A stretch of DNA of 64,000 bases, taken from contig JAVGWX010000001.1 of NCBI GenBank assembly GCA_036924085.1, positions 4,878,200 to 4,942,199 of the forward strand. The letters are read 5' to 3'. This document shows, one piece after another, positions 11,601 through 21,325 of this stretch; the stretch's first letter is position 1, and every line of letters starts with the position of its first letter. The translations under genes and the position numbers were made by a program. The stretch comes from Ariolimax columbianus. Taxonomy: Eukaryota; Mollusca; Gastropoda; Stylommatophora; Arionidae. Under the pieces are notes generated by a model. The model had not been told where the DNA came from. It saw only the letters and a program-made list of their open reading frames with translations, and did no database searches.

Positions 11601-12370
11601 AGCTCATCTTCAACGCAAGGAGATTCCTTGTTGCTGTCTCTCGGGATTCGTAAATGCTGTATAGTTTCCGTCATCTTTTCGTTTGTTTAACTTATCTCGC
11701 GCCATTAACGATTTCTAAACTTATTGCTCGTGTTTCCGCAACTTTGCTGATTAACGGATCAGTCAGTTCTCACCAGTATTCGTCGGTTGCTCTCAAATAT
11801 TCATTCTTGAATTGATTTCCTTCACCGACCCGACATTCTATCTAAGGCTTGGCTGGTCACAGTTTATGTATCTTATAGGCTGGAGCCGGACACTCTGTTT
11901 CTCTGCTCTTGTACTGAGGTCGACAGACTTGCTGAGCATGTTATACAATGTGTTTGCATGTCCACTGGAGTGCATGTCTAGTCTGTGTGTGTCCAGTTTT
12001 TAATTTGTTGAAAATATACCTTCTGTATTTGCAATGACAGGTTAACAGATTGGATAGCTGACATCAGAGCTTCTCTGGTCTGACACAAGGAATGTCATTT
12101 CAGATGTGTTTGCTGTTCTTCTTAATCGTTAAGCGTCTCATTGATATATTGATTTATTTTTTAAATAAACTTTTCATGGATAAAGTGATTGATATATTGA
12201 TTAAACTTCTAACCTACAGTTACATTGGGGTTACTGATTTCCCAGACTGGCATTGCAAGTTGTGTGAGAGACTGCACACTGTCAACGCCACCAAAACCTA
12301 TCCAAACATTCATCAATGGTGGACACAGATCCCCTGCCGTGATCCGGGCACAGATGTGCCTGCCCTCTGA
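5518..12370 (+). CDS. Alpha-1,3-fucosyltransferase gene A (GT10), 3' exons only
   Basis: Three exons, 5518-5618, 7906-8047 and 12220-12370, join in frame to encode the C-terminal part of a family 10 fucosyltransferase, an enzyme that transfers fucose from GDP-fucose to glycans in the Golgi lumen. Visible are the donor-binding region (FYLVFETSICRDYLTE), IVPVVRGG, the DYKSYFPSGTYIDASD segment, and a Cys-rich C-terminus (WHCKLCERLH) before the stop at 12368. Exons 1 and 2 have the same lengths (101 and 142 nt) and phases as those of gene B, so the two genes are paralogues. Amino-acid identity in these exons is about 23/34 and 25/48. Upstream exons are not found between 3536 and 5518 and may lie left of the window. 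The family-conserved ENS and TEK motifs read ETS and TEV, so catalysis may be altered. Confidence 0.85.
5619..6859. other. Gene A intron, no recognised element
   Basis: AT-rich intron sequence. Open frames on the - strand (6160-6800) show no family resemblance that I can name. An A-run at about 6911 follows just downstream. Confidence 0.45.
6860..7360 (+). mobile_element. CR1-like LINE 3' end fragment in gene A intron
   Basis: Degenerate translation matches the RT C-terminal tail also seen at 28110-29480: a YEER segment, EKRR, a conserved SRLDVxKYFFSQRV-like block near 7140-7180, then ETGCIQTL. It ends in an (AAGTT)n tail (about 7341-7360). At least three other copies of this 3' end in the window have the same tail. 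Confidence 0.7.
7361..7905. other. Gene A intron remainder
   Basis: No gene is seen. A GATGATGATGAT run at 7723-7734, following CAGATG, resembles the 3' tail of an RTE-like element, but no coding remnant precedes it clearly. Confidence 0.4.
7906..8047 (+). CDS. Gene A exon: YKSYFPSGTY segment
   Basis: Acceptor CCACAG|GT at 7905/7906 and donor CACAA|GTAAGT at 8047/8048. Length 142 nt, phase 1 in and phase 2 out, matching gene B exon 60552-60693 exactly. Encodes DYKSYFPSGTYIDASDYP and a DFLVELGKDKDRY helix typical of GT10 C-terminal domains. Confidence 0.88.
8090..8280 (+). mobile_element. CR1-like LINE 3' tail, second copy
   Basis: Only ~190 bp downstream of the LINE stop region is present: VNAGNALPHDV, then VNTFTHNLDAHSH and NELVVYRLR, ending in a TTAAG-type tail (about 8260-8280). 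It lies directly behind gene A exon 7906-8047 in the same intron as several minisatellites. Heavily 5'-truncated. Confidence 0.7.
8421..8525 (+). repeat. Minisatellite, 26-bp unit, 4 copies
   Basis: AGGGGAACTGAGACGCTAGT begins at 8422, 8448, 8474 and 8500; the last units differ in the spacer (CTGACC, CTCACC, CCTGTC). It lies within the last intron of gene A. Confidence 0.9.
8526..9220. other. Gene A intron, no recognised element
   Basis: Nothing identifiable. A short stretch near 8600-8640 translates to MWIDVIPVV, reminiscent of the GT10 VIPVV motif, but it has no supporting exon borders. Confidence 0.4.
9221..9560 (+). repeat. Minisatellite, 24-bp unit, about 14 copies
   Basis: Unit is GAAACAACCAACAACTGGTGTACA. 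Because 24 is a multiple of three and the unit has no stop, both strands stay open (QQLVYRNN on +, HQLLVVSV on -). These frames have no start context or flanking homology and I treat them as non-coding. Confidence 0.92.
9574..9690 (+). repeat. Short tandem repeat, 34-bp unit, 3 copies
   Basis: GTTGAAGGATGTTATTGTCA begins three units; the first and second are separated by about 20 bp of unrelated sequence. Confidence 0.85.
9691..10169. other. Gene A intron, no recognised element
   Basis: No array or protein homology seen. Overlapping open frames at 9790-10027 on both strands have no recognisable motif. Confidence 0.4.
10170..11525 (+). repeat. Minisatellite, 27-bp unit, about 50 copies
   Basis: Unit is GGCTGTTAGTAAGTAGCTACTCTTCTT; a left block has mainly AAGTAGCTAC and a right block mainly TAGTCGCTAC, with degenerate edge copies. 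It lies inside the last intron of gene A, about 700 bp before the terminal exon. Confidence 0.95.
12220..12370 (+). CDS. Gene A terminal exon with stop codon
   Basis: Acceptor AACCTACAG|T at 12219/12220 supplies the one base needed to complete the phase-2 codon from 8047. Encodes YIGVTDFPDWHCKLCERLH and continues to a TGA at 12368-12370. The paired cysteines around WHCKLC are typical of the GT10 C-terminus. A closer acceptor (TTTCCCAG at 12243) would shift the frame and is rejected. Confidence 0.85.
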
Positions 12371-12389
12371 CAGCATTTCTCTAAGTTCG

Positions 12390-14380
12390 AGATATGCCAG
12401 TGTATGACGTCAGCTCATGTTAGTCGTATCAAAGATGTGCCAGTGTATGACGCCAGCCCATGTTAGTCGTATCAAAGATGTGCCAGTGTATGACGCCAGC
12501 CCATGTTAGTCGTATCAAAGATGTGCCAGTGTATGACGTCAGCCCATGTTAGTCGTATCAAAGATGTGCCAGTGTATGACGCCAGCCCATGTTAGTCGTA
12601 TCAAAGATGTGCCAGTGTATGACGTCAGCCCATGTTAGTCGTATCAAAGACGTGCCAGTGTATGACGTCAGCCCATGTTAGTCGTATCAAAGATGTGCCA
12701 GTGTATAACCCCAGCCAGTGTATGACGCCAGACCGTGTTAGTCGTATCAAAGATGTGCCAGTGTATAACCCCAGCCCGTGTATGACGCCAGACCGTGTTA
12801 GTCGTATCAAAGATGTGCCAGTGTATAACCCCAGCCAGTGTATGACGCCAGACCGTGTTAGTCGTATCAAAGATGTGCCAGTGTATAACCCCAGCCCGTG
12901 TATGACGCCAGACCGTGTTAGTCGTATCAAAGATGTGCCAGTGTATAACCCCAGCCCGTGTATGACGCCAGACCGTGTTAGTCGTATCAAAGATGTGCCA
13001 GTGTATAACCCCAGCCCGTGTATGACGCCAGACCGTGTTAGTCGTATCAAAGATGTGCCAGTGTATAACCCCAGCCCGTGTATGACGCCAGACCGTGTTA
13101 GTCGTATCAAAGATGTGCCAGTGTATAACCCCAGCCCGTGTATGACGCCAGACCGTGTTAGTCGTATCAAAGATGTGCCAGTGTATAACCCCAGCCCGTG
13201 TATGACGCCAGACCGTGTTAGTCGTATCAAAGATGTGCCAGTGTATAACCCCAGCCCGTGTATGACGCCAGACCGTGTTAGTCGTATCAAAGATGTGCCA
13301 GTGTATAACCCCAGCCCGTGTATGACGCCAGACCGTGTTAGTCGTATCAAAGACGTGCCAGTGTATAACCCCAGCCCGTGTATGACGCCAGACCGTGTTA
13401 GTCGTATCAAAGACGTGCCAGTGTATGACGCCAGACCGTGTTAGTCGTATCAAAGACGTGCCAGTGTATGACGTCAGCCCATGTTAGTCGTATCAAAGAT
13501 GTGCCAGTGTATGACGCCAGACCGTGTTAGTCGTATCAAAGATGTGCCAGTGTATAACCCCAGCCCGTGTATGACGCCAGACCGTGTTAGTCGTATCAAA
13601 GATGTGCCAGTGTATAACCCCAGCCCGTGTATGACGCCAGACCGTGTTAGTCGTATCAAAGATGTGCCAGTGTATAACCCCAGCCCGTGTATGACGCCAG
13701 ACCGTGTTAGTCGTATCAAAGATGTGCCAGTGTATAACCCCAGCCCGTGTATGACGCCAGACCGTGTTAGTCGTATCAAAGATGTGCCAGTGTATAACCC
13801 CAGCCCGTGTATGACGCCAGACCGTGTTAGTCGTATCAAAGATGTGCCAGTGTATAACCCCAGCCCGTGTATGACGCCAGACCGTGTTAGTCGTATCAAA
13901 GATGTGCCAGTGTATAACCCCAGCCCGTGTATGACGCCAGACCGTGTTAGTCGTATCAAAGATGTGCCAGTGTATAACCCCAGCCCGTGTATGACGCCAG
14001 ACCGTGTTAGTCGTATCAAAGATGTGCCAGTGTATAACCCCAGCCCGTGTATGACGCCAGACCGTGTTAGTCGTATCAAAGATGTGCCAGTGTATAACCC
14101 CAGCCCGTGTATGACGCCAGACCGTGTTAGTCGTATCAAAGATGTGCCAGTGTATAACCCCAGCCCGTGTATGACGCCAGACCGTGTTAGTCGTATCAAA
14201 GATGTGCCAGTGTATAACCCCAGCCCGTGTATGACGCCAGACCGTGTTAGTCGTATCAAAGATGTGCCAGTGTATAACCCCAGCCCGTGTATGACGCCAG
14301 ACCGTGTTAGTCGTATCAAAGACGTGCCCGTGTGTGACGCCAGCCCGTGTATGACGCCAGACCGTGTTAGTCGTATCAAA
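12390..14380 (+). repeat. Minisatellite, 43-bp then 60-bp unit, >30 copies, in presumed 3' UTR of gene A
   Basis: The array starts about 20 bp after the gene A stop. Early units are 43 bp; from about 12700 the unit is 60 bp, made by an internal ~17-bp duplication. Later 60-bp units are nearly identical. The 60-bp period keeps one + frame and two - frames open for 260-370 codons; these are repeat artefacts. Early units carry the CRE palindrome TGACGTCA at 12405, 12534, 12620 and 12663, and one at 13469; most later units read TGACGCCA. Confidence 0.95.
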
Positions 14381-14708
14381 CATATGTAAGAACAAAGTGA
14401 GTCCAAACGAAGAAGTTGCCGAGACAGAGAAAAGAGTGAAGAGTAGTGGGACTTGTTTGATAACATACGGGCAATGTGAGATAACTGAACAATAATTCTG
14501 CACCAAAAGGGAGACAAAATGATAAAGAGCGACGAAAACAATAAAAGTGTCGTCTTATATGTATGGGTGTGTAAGTGTGTTCGTGTTAGTGCATGCATGT
14601 ATATGTGAGTGTGTGTATATATATGTGTATATGACAGAGTAAATAATAGAAAGTGAGTTTATCAGTGTGGAAGAAACTAAACATGTTGTCATCTAATTTT
14701 GTGTTTGA

Positions 14709-14714
14709 AATAAA
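14709..14714 (+). promoter_or_regulatory. Possible poly(A) signal AATAAA for gene A
   Basis: A canonical AATAAA after the 60-bp array, about 2.3 kb past the gene A stop. If used, the whole array would be 3' UTR. The assignment is positional only; the motif is common by chance in AT-rich DNA. Confidence 0.3.
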
Positions 14715-15126
14715 GATATGAACATTCGTTTACATGGTTGTCATATTTTGTGTGTCATCTTCTATATGTCATCGACAACCTTTTCTCTTCTCTTACCTCA
14801 CTCTGTTTCATTTGACTCTGTCCTACAGTCACACCCTTGCACAACTTTCACACGCGCCCTCGTGGTAAAGCCCTTCCATAGCACTTTGGTTGGGCTAGCT
14901 TCTGAGGGTGCACAAACCTAGCATAGGTACATACAGATGCACACATGCATCCAAGCACTGGTTTATGCGTCCTGATATCGCCCAATTGACTACGGTCTGG
15001 GGTGGAAAATGGCGCGCCTCCGCCAGTAGAAACTAGTGAGGCAAACATTTAAGCAAAAAAAAAAAAACTATATGTCATTTATCAACTTGTGTGTATGTAT
15101 ATGTAAGTGTCTGTGTTTGTTTCTAT
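14715..15126. other. Intergenic, no recognised element
   Basis: No gene seen. Contains a short A-run (about 15055-15067) that may be the tail of an unidentified retrocopy. Confidence 0.4.
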
Positions 15127-15127
15127 A

Positions 15128-15190
<63 letters not shown>
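15127..15190. repeat. (TA)n microsatellite
   Basis: About 30 uninterrupted TA dinucleotides preceded by GTGTGTGTATA. Confidence 0.97.
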
Positions 15191-15193
<3 letters not shown>

Positions 15194-15744
15194 AGCAAGT
15201 GCATAAATTGACTTTCCGTGTCCTGGGCATAAGGAAACACATAAATCATGTTTTTAATGTTCAACCAATTGGATTTTCTTGTCATTCTCCGTCAACATGT
15301 CAACCAGATTGATTTCATGTTTCCAAAAGGTTTGACCAGACCATCAGGTGGGTATGTGGCTTGTGTTGCTCCACAATCCTATGTCTCATCATCCATGCAT
15401 CCCCATATCTTCGGGTTCTTCCTGCATCATGATACACCAGAACGAGGTTGTTGTTTGTTGTTGTTTGATGTTGTTGTTGTTGTTGAATGTCCACAATGAG
15501 TATGTTTGATCTTTTGTGTGTCCTGAAAAAGGCTTTACATGGTGGGTTGTAGTGGCTTTCCTCACAACCCGACAGTGCTGATGATGGTGGTACTTGATCC
15601 TCCAAGCTGCTGTGCTATGCTTGATTTCATCTGCGTGACGCTTACTACTGTGAGGATCACGTTCGATCTACATCTCGTCTTTCAGACTGTCTTGAAAACA
15701 TTCTGTTTTCAGGAAACGCTACATGGTAGAGAGATTGTGGTCTT
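15191..15744. other. Intergenic with (TTG)n tract
   Basis: No gene recognised. A TTG-rich microsatellite lies at about 15443-15485. Confidence 0.5.
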
Positions 15745-18250
15745 GTCTAGTATATTGTGTCTGACCCTGATTTAACGTCCTGGTCAGTATATTGTGTCTG
15801 ACACTGATTCAACGTCTTGGTCAGCATATTGTGTCTGACCCTGATTTAACGTCCTGGTCAGTATATTGTGTCTGACCCTGATTTAACGTCCTGGTCAGTA
15901 TATTGTGTCTGACCCTGATTTAACGTCCTGGTCAGTATATTGTATCTGACCCTGATTTAACGTCCTGGTCAGTATATTATGTCTTACCCTAATTTAACGT
16001 CCTGGTCAATATATTGTGTCTGACCCTGATTTAACGTCTTGGTCAGTATATTGTGTCTGACCCTGATTTAACGTCCTGGCCAGTATATTGTTTCTGACCC
16101 TGATTTAACGTCCTGGTCAGTATATTGTGTCTGACCCTGATTTAACGTCCTGGTCAGTATATTGTGTCTGACCCTGATTTAACATCCTGGTCAGTATATT
16201 GTGTCTGACCCTGATTTAAAGTCCTGGCCAGTATATTGTGTCTGACCCTGATTTAACGTCCTGGTCAGTATATTGTGTCTGACCCTGATTTAACGTCCTG
16301 GTCAGTATATTGTGTCTGACCCTGATTTAACGTCCTGGTCAGTATATTGTGTCTGACCCTGATTTAACGTCCTGATCAGTATATTGTGTTTGACCCTGAT
16401 TTAACGTCCTGGTCAGTATATTGTGTCTGACCCTGATTTAACGTCCTGGTCAGTATATTGTGTCTGACCCTGATTTAACGTCCTGTTCAGTATATTGTGT
16501 CTGACCCTGATTTAACGTCCTGGTCAGTATATTGTGTCTGACCCTGATTTAACGTCCTGGTCAGTATATTGTGTCTGACCCTGATTTAACGTCCTGGCCA
16601 GTATATTGTATCTGACCCTGATTTAACGTCGTGGTCAGTATATTGTGTCTGACCCTGATTTAACGTCCTGGTCAGTATATTGTGTCTGACCCTGATTTAA
16701 TGTCCTGGTCAGTATATTGTGTCTGACCCTGATTTAACGTCCTGGTCAGTATATTGTGTCTGACCCTGATTTAACGCCCTGGTCAGTATATTGTGTCTGA
16801 CCCTGATTTAACGTCCTGGTCAGTATATTGTGTCTGACCCTGATTTAACGTCCTGGTCAGTATATTGTGTCTGACACTGATTTAACGTCCTGGTCAGTAG
16901 GTTGTGCCTGACCCTGATTCAACGTCCTGGTCAGTAGGTTGTGCCGGACCTTGATTTAACGTCCTGGTCAGTATATTGTGTCTGACCCTGATTTAACGTC
17001 CTGGTCAGTATATTGTGTCTGACCCTGATTTAACGTCCTGGTCAGTATATTGTGTCTGACCCTGATTTAACGTCCTGTTCAGTATATTGTGTCTGACCCT
17101 GATTTAACGTCCTGGTCAGTATATTGTGTCTGACCCTGATTTAACGTCCTGGTCAGTATATTGTGTCTGACCCTGATTTAACGTCCTGGCCAGTATATTG
17201 TATCTGACCCTGATTTAACGTCGTGGTCAGTATATTGTGTCTGACCCTGATTTAACGTCCTGGTCAGTATATTGTGTCTGACCCTGATTTAACGTCCTGG
17301 TCAGTATATTGTGTCTGACCCTGATTTAACGCCCTGGTCAGTATATTGTGTCTGACCCTGATTTAACGCCCTGGTCAGTATATTGTGTCTGACCCTGATT
17401 TAACGTCCTGGTCAGTATATTGTGTCTGACCCTGATTTAACGTCCTGGTCAGTATATTGTGTCTGACACTGATTTAACGTCCTGGTCAGTAGGTTGTGCC
17501 TGACCCTGATTCAACGTCCTGGTCAGTAGGTTGTGCCGGACCTTGATTTAACGTCCTGGTCAGTATATTGTGTCTGACCCTGATTTAACGTCCTGGTCAG
17601 TATATTGTGTCTGACCCTGATTTAACGTCCTGGTCAGTATATTGTGTCTGACCCTGATTTAACGTCCTGTTCAGTATATTGTGTCTGACCCTGATTTAAC
17701 GTCCTGGTCAGTATATTGTGTCTGACCCTGATTTAACGTCCTGGTCAGTATATTGTGTCTGACCCTGATTTAACGTCCTGGCCAGTATATTGTATCTGAC
17801 CCTGATTTAACGTCGTGGTCAGTATATTGTGTCTGACCCTGATTTAACGTCCTGGTCAGTATATTGTGTCTGACCCTGATTTAATGTCCTGGTCAGTATA
17901 TTGTGTCTGACCCTGATTTAACGTCCTGGTCAGTATATTGTGTCTGACCCTGATTTAACGCCCTGGTCAGTATATTGTGTCTGACCCTGATTTAACGTCC
18001 TGGTCAGTATATTGTGTCTGACCCTGATTTAACGTCCTGGTCAGTATATTGTGTCTGACACTGATTTAACGTCCTGGTCAGTAGGTTGTGCCTGACCCTG
18101 ATTCAACGTCCTGGTCAGTAGGTTGTGCCGGACCTTGATTTAACGTCCTGGTCAGTATATTGTGTCTGACCCTGATTTAACGTCCTGGTCAGTATATTGT
18201 GTCTGACCCTGATTTAACGTCCTGGTCAGTATATTGTGTCTGACCCTGAT
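15745..18250 (+). repeat. Minisatellite, 37-bp unit, ~67 copies, with 592-bp higher-order repeat
   Basis: The unit is CCTGGTCAGTATATTGTGTC plus TGACCCTGATTTAACGT. Variant units recur at a fixed distance of 592 bp (16 units): CCTGTTCAG at 16482, 17074 and 17666; GTGCCGGACC at 16941, 17533 and 18125. Each unit has the inverted pair GGTCAG...CTGACC. The array is split by the composite LINE at 18251 and resumes at about 26066. Confidence 0.96.
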
Positions 18251-18822
18251 TTCTTCTTCTTTTTCTTCTTCGTACGCAGTCAGACAGTAACCATTATTTT
18301 TTCGAAAAAAGCGGTGGTCATCCTGAGGCTGTCGACACTGCCATAGAGCTTGTCTTGCAGTTCCACTGGTGATAGCCACATCTGCTCTCTCTGATTCTCG
18401 TATGTCGGGCAGTTCTGCAGAAGATGTTCAGCGGTCATTTTACAGGTACCGCACGGGCATTCGTCGGTACCACCTATCTTCAATTTGTTGAATAGGTCGT
18501 ACCTCAGTCTATTGTGGCCAGTGCGAAGTCTGAAGACAACGACCTGCTCTCTTCTGTTCAACTGGTAATAGGCATCGTTTTTGGTGTAACCAGTATGTTC
18601 GGTTTCCCATTTGGTCATGTATCTGGCTTTGATAAGCCGTTTTGACTCTTCGTACGTCATACTAGTATCTGTTTGTGGTAGTCTTGCACCTTCTTTTGCC
18701 AGTATGTCTGCCTCCTCGTTGCCTTGGATGTTGCAGTGTGATGGGACCCACTGCACCACTACCCTTTTTGGTGTGGACTGCTGGCACAGTTTGCAGAGTG
18801 TTGCTCTTAAGTCATTAAGCTC
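18251..18822 (-). pseudogene. Nimb-like LINE 3' end: RNase H, zinc-binding tail, GAAGAA tail
   Basis: - strand translation shows an RNase H segment (VVQWVPSHCNIQGNEEADILAK, with the conserved His and Asp) and a [17 protein letters not shown] zinc-binding-like motif, then LYGSVDSLRMTTAFF. The same arrangement occurs at 53560-54858 on the + strand. The 3' terminus reads ACGAAGAAGAAAAAGAAGAA, an I/Nimb-type short-repeat tail. The homology begins at NELNDL, where the nested + strand LINE starts. Confidence 0.85.
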
Positions 18823-21325
18823 ATTGACTATATTATCATCAGACGTAGGGATCGAGCGGATGCTATGGTAACGAAGAGCATGTGTGGTGCAGAATGCAAT
18901 GTTGACCGACCATCGACTTGTCATTGCCAAGCTAAACTTCAAGATCCAGCCCAAAATGCGCCCATTGAGGAGGCTAAATGTCTCTCAGCTGAAATACGAA
19001 CCCACGAGAGAAGACTTCCAGGAAGAGCTTGATGGTAGACTGTCTGAGCTTCGTTTTGAAAAGAACGACATCGAAAAGAACTGGGCATCATTGAGAAACA
19101 CACTCTACGATACAGCTGTTAAACACATTGGCCCACTCACGCGCAAGCATAAGGACTGGTTTGATGAGAACGATCTACAAATACAGGGCCTTCTCGATGC
19201 AAAACATGAAGCGCACAGGGAATACCAGAGGGACACACCATCTCCGGCAGCAAAAGCTGCCTTCAATACTGCTCGCAAAGCTGTCCAGACCAGGCTTAGA
19301 GAGATGCAAGACTTCTGGCTCAGCAAAAGAGCTGAAGAAATTGAGATGTTCGCCGAGCGTCATGACAGCAAACGGTTTTACGAGGCACTGAAAGCTCTCT
19401 ACGGCCCGCAGCCCTCTAGTAATACTTCAGTTCGCAGTGCGGATGGGGTACTGCTAACAGATAAGGTTCAGATTCTAGACAGATGGGCAGACCACTTCTG
19501 CAAATTACTAAACTACCCATCGTCCATAAATGAAGAGGCCATCCGGCGAATGCCGCAGGTGGAACTGAACCTGGCGTTGGATGAAGTAATTACTGCGGTG
19601 GAAGTCGACAGGGCAATCAGTTCACTATCTATAGGAAAAGCTCCAGGAGCTGATGCAATACCAGCAGAGGTATATAAGACAGCTGGCCCATCCCTCACCA
19701 GAAGGATCACTGAACTTTTCTGTCACATGTGGGCTGAAGGTAAAATTCCGTAGGAGCTAAAGGACGCCTCAATCGTTCACCTATACAAAAGAAAAGGCAA
19801 CCGTCAGGAATGCGACAATCATTGTGGAATATCGCTACTCTCCGTAGCAGGCAAGATCCTAGCGCGCTTACTGCTAAACAGGCTCAACAAACACCTTGAA
19901 CAAAGCCACCACCTCCCAGAAAGCCAATGTGGATTCAGAGCCGGAAGAGGAACAGTGGACATGATTTTTGCCGCTCGCCAAGTACAAGAGAAGTGTCGAG
20001 AACAAAATCAGGCCTTGTACACCACATTTATTGATTTCACAAAGGCATTTGATACAGTAAACAGAGAAGGGCTGTGGATGATAATGTCTAAGTTTGGCTG
20101 CCCCAACAAGTTCATAACAATGGCGAAACAGCAACACGAAGGCATGTGTGCTCGTGTACTGGACAGCGGTGCAATCTCTAAAACGTTTCTAGTATCAAAC
20201 GGAGTAAAACAAGGATGTGTACTCGCCCCGACTTTGTTCAGCATGATGTTCGCGGCCACGATGAAAGACGCCTTCAGATCATTGGAGCTTGGAATACCCA
20301 TAAAGTACCGCACAGATGGCAAGTTACTCAATTCCAGAAGAATGAAGGCCAAAACCAAAGTGGCTGGCGACATAATCAGGGAACTTGTATTTGCTGACGA
20401 CTGCGCTCTAATGAGCAACTCAGAACTGAACATGCAGGTTGGAATGGACCAGTTCTCTGCCGCATGCGAAAATTTTGGTCTGACCATAAATGCCAAAAAA
20501 CAGAGGTCATGTACCAACCAGCACCAGGCATGCCGTACACAAAACCAGAGACTACAGTCAGCGGGCAGACGTTGAATGCCGTAGACAAATTCACATATCT
20601 GGGCAGCACGCTGTCGAGATCTGTCAGCCTAGACGATGAGGTGGCAAGCAGAATAGCAAAGGCCAGCACATCCTTTGGTAGAATGCGCTCGATGGTCTGG
20701 GCACATCGTGACATCAGCGTCAAGACCAAACTCAAAGTCTACCGTTCAACCATCATTCCAACCCTACTATACGCTTGCGAAAGCTGGACTGTATACTCTG
20801 GACATGCAAGGAGGTTAAACCACTTCCACACAGGTTGCCTGAGGCGAATATTCCACATCCGATGGCAAGATCGTGTCACTGACATCGAGGTTCTCTCGAG
20901 GGCTAACATGCCCAGCATCCACGACTAGGATGGGCCGGACACCTCGTCCGTATATCAGACGAGCGGCTCCCAAAGAAGCTTCTCTACGGCGAGCTGAGAG
21001 AGGGATGGCGCGAGAGGGGGCGCCCAAAGAAACGTTTTAAAGACGGTCTGAAGGACTCACTAAAAAGTTGCCAGATAGACATCGACACCTGGGATTGTCT
21101 TGCAAAAAACAGATATGACTGGAGAAGCGCAGTCAAATCGGGTGTAGCTGCTGGTGAAGATGACCGTGTTGTGAAAGCCCAGAACAGACGCGAGACGCGG
21201 AATTCCCGAGCAGCGGGAACACCATCCCCTTCTACAAACCTCGTGTGCCCGATATGTAGCAGATGTTTTCGTGCTCGCATTGGCCTGTTCAGCCACATGC
21301 GCACCCACATCCAACAGGGAAATCT
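18822..21325 (+). mobile_element. CFDP2/RTE-like LINE, 5'-truncated, RT and C-terminal zinc finger
   Basis: Starts inside the endonuclease (IIRRRDRADAMVTKSMCGAE, then a frameshift and TDHRLVIAKLNFKIQPK). Continues through a linker with IGKAPGADAIPAEVYK, a stop at 19751-19753, and a reverse transcriptase with FIDFTKAFDTVNREG, SNGVKQGCVLAPTLF and the catalytic FADD (about 20389-20400). It ends with a CPICSRCFRARIGLFSHMRTH zinc finger at about 21249-21310. One stop and several frameshifts (near 18890, 20500 and 20925) make it dead. It lies in opposite orientation between two parts of the Nimb-like LINE. Confidence 0.88.

Noticed and set aside
12243..12248. Alternative acceptor TTTCCCAG for the gene A terminal exon
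   Set aside because: Gives a two-base start that is out of phase with the preceding donor; 12219 gives the right phase.
12625..14598. Open frames of 261-374 codons on both strands across the 60-bp array
   Set aside because: The period is a multiple of three and the unit lacks stops, so openness is automatic. No flanking homology or start context.
15745..18250. CRISPR-like regular repeats
   Set aside because: There are no unique spacers; units are directly contiguous, and the sequence is eukaryotic.
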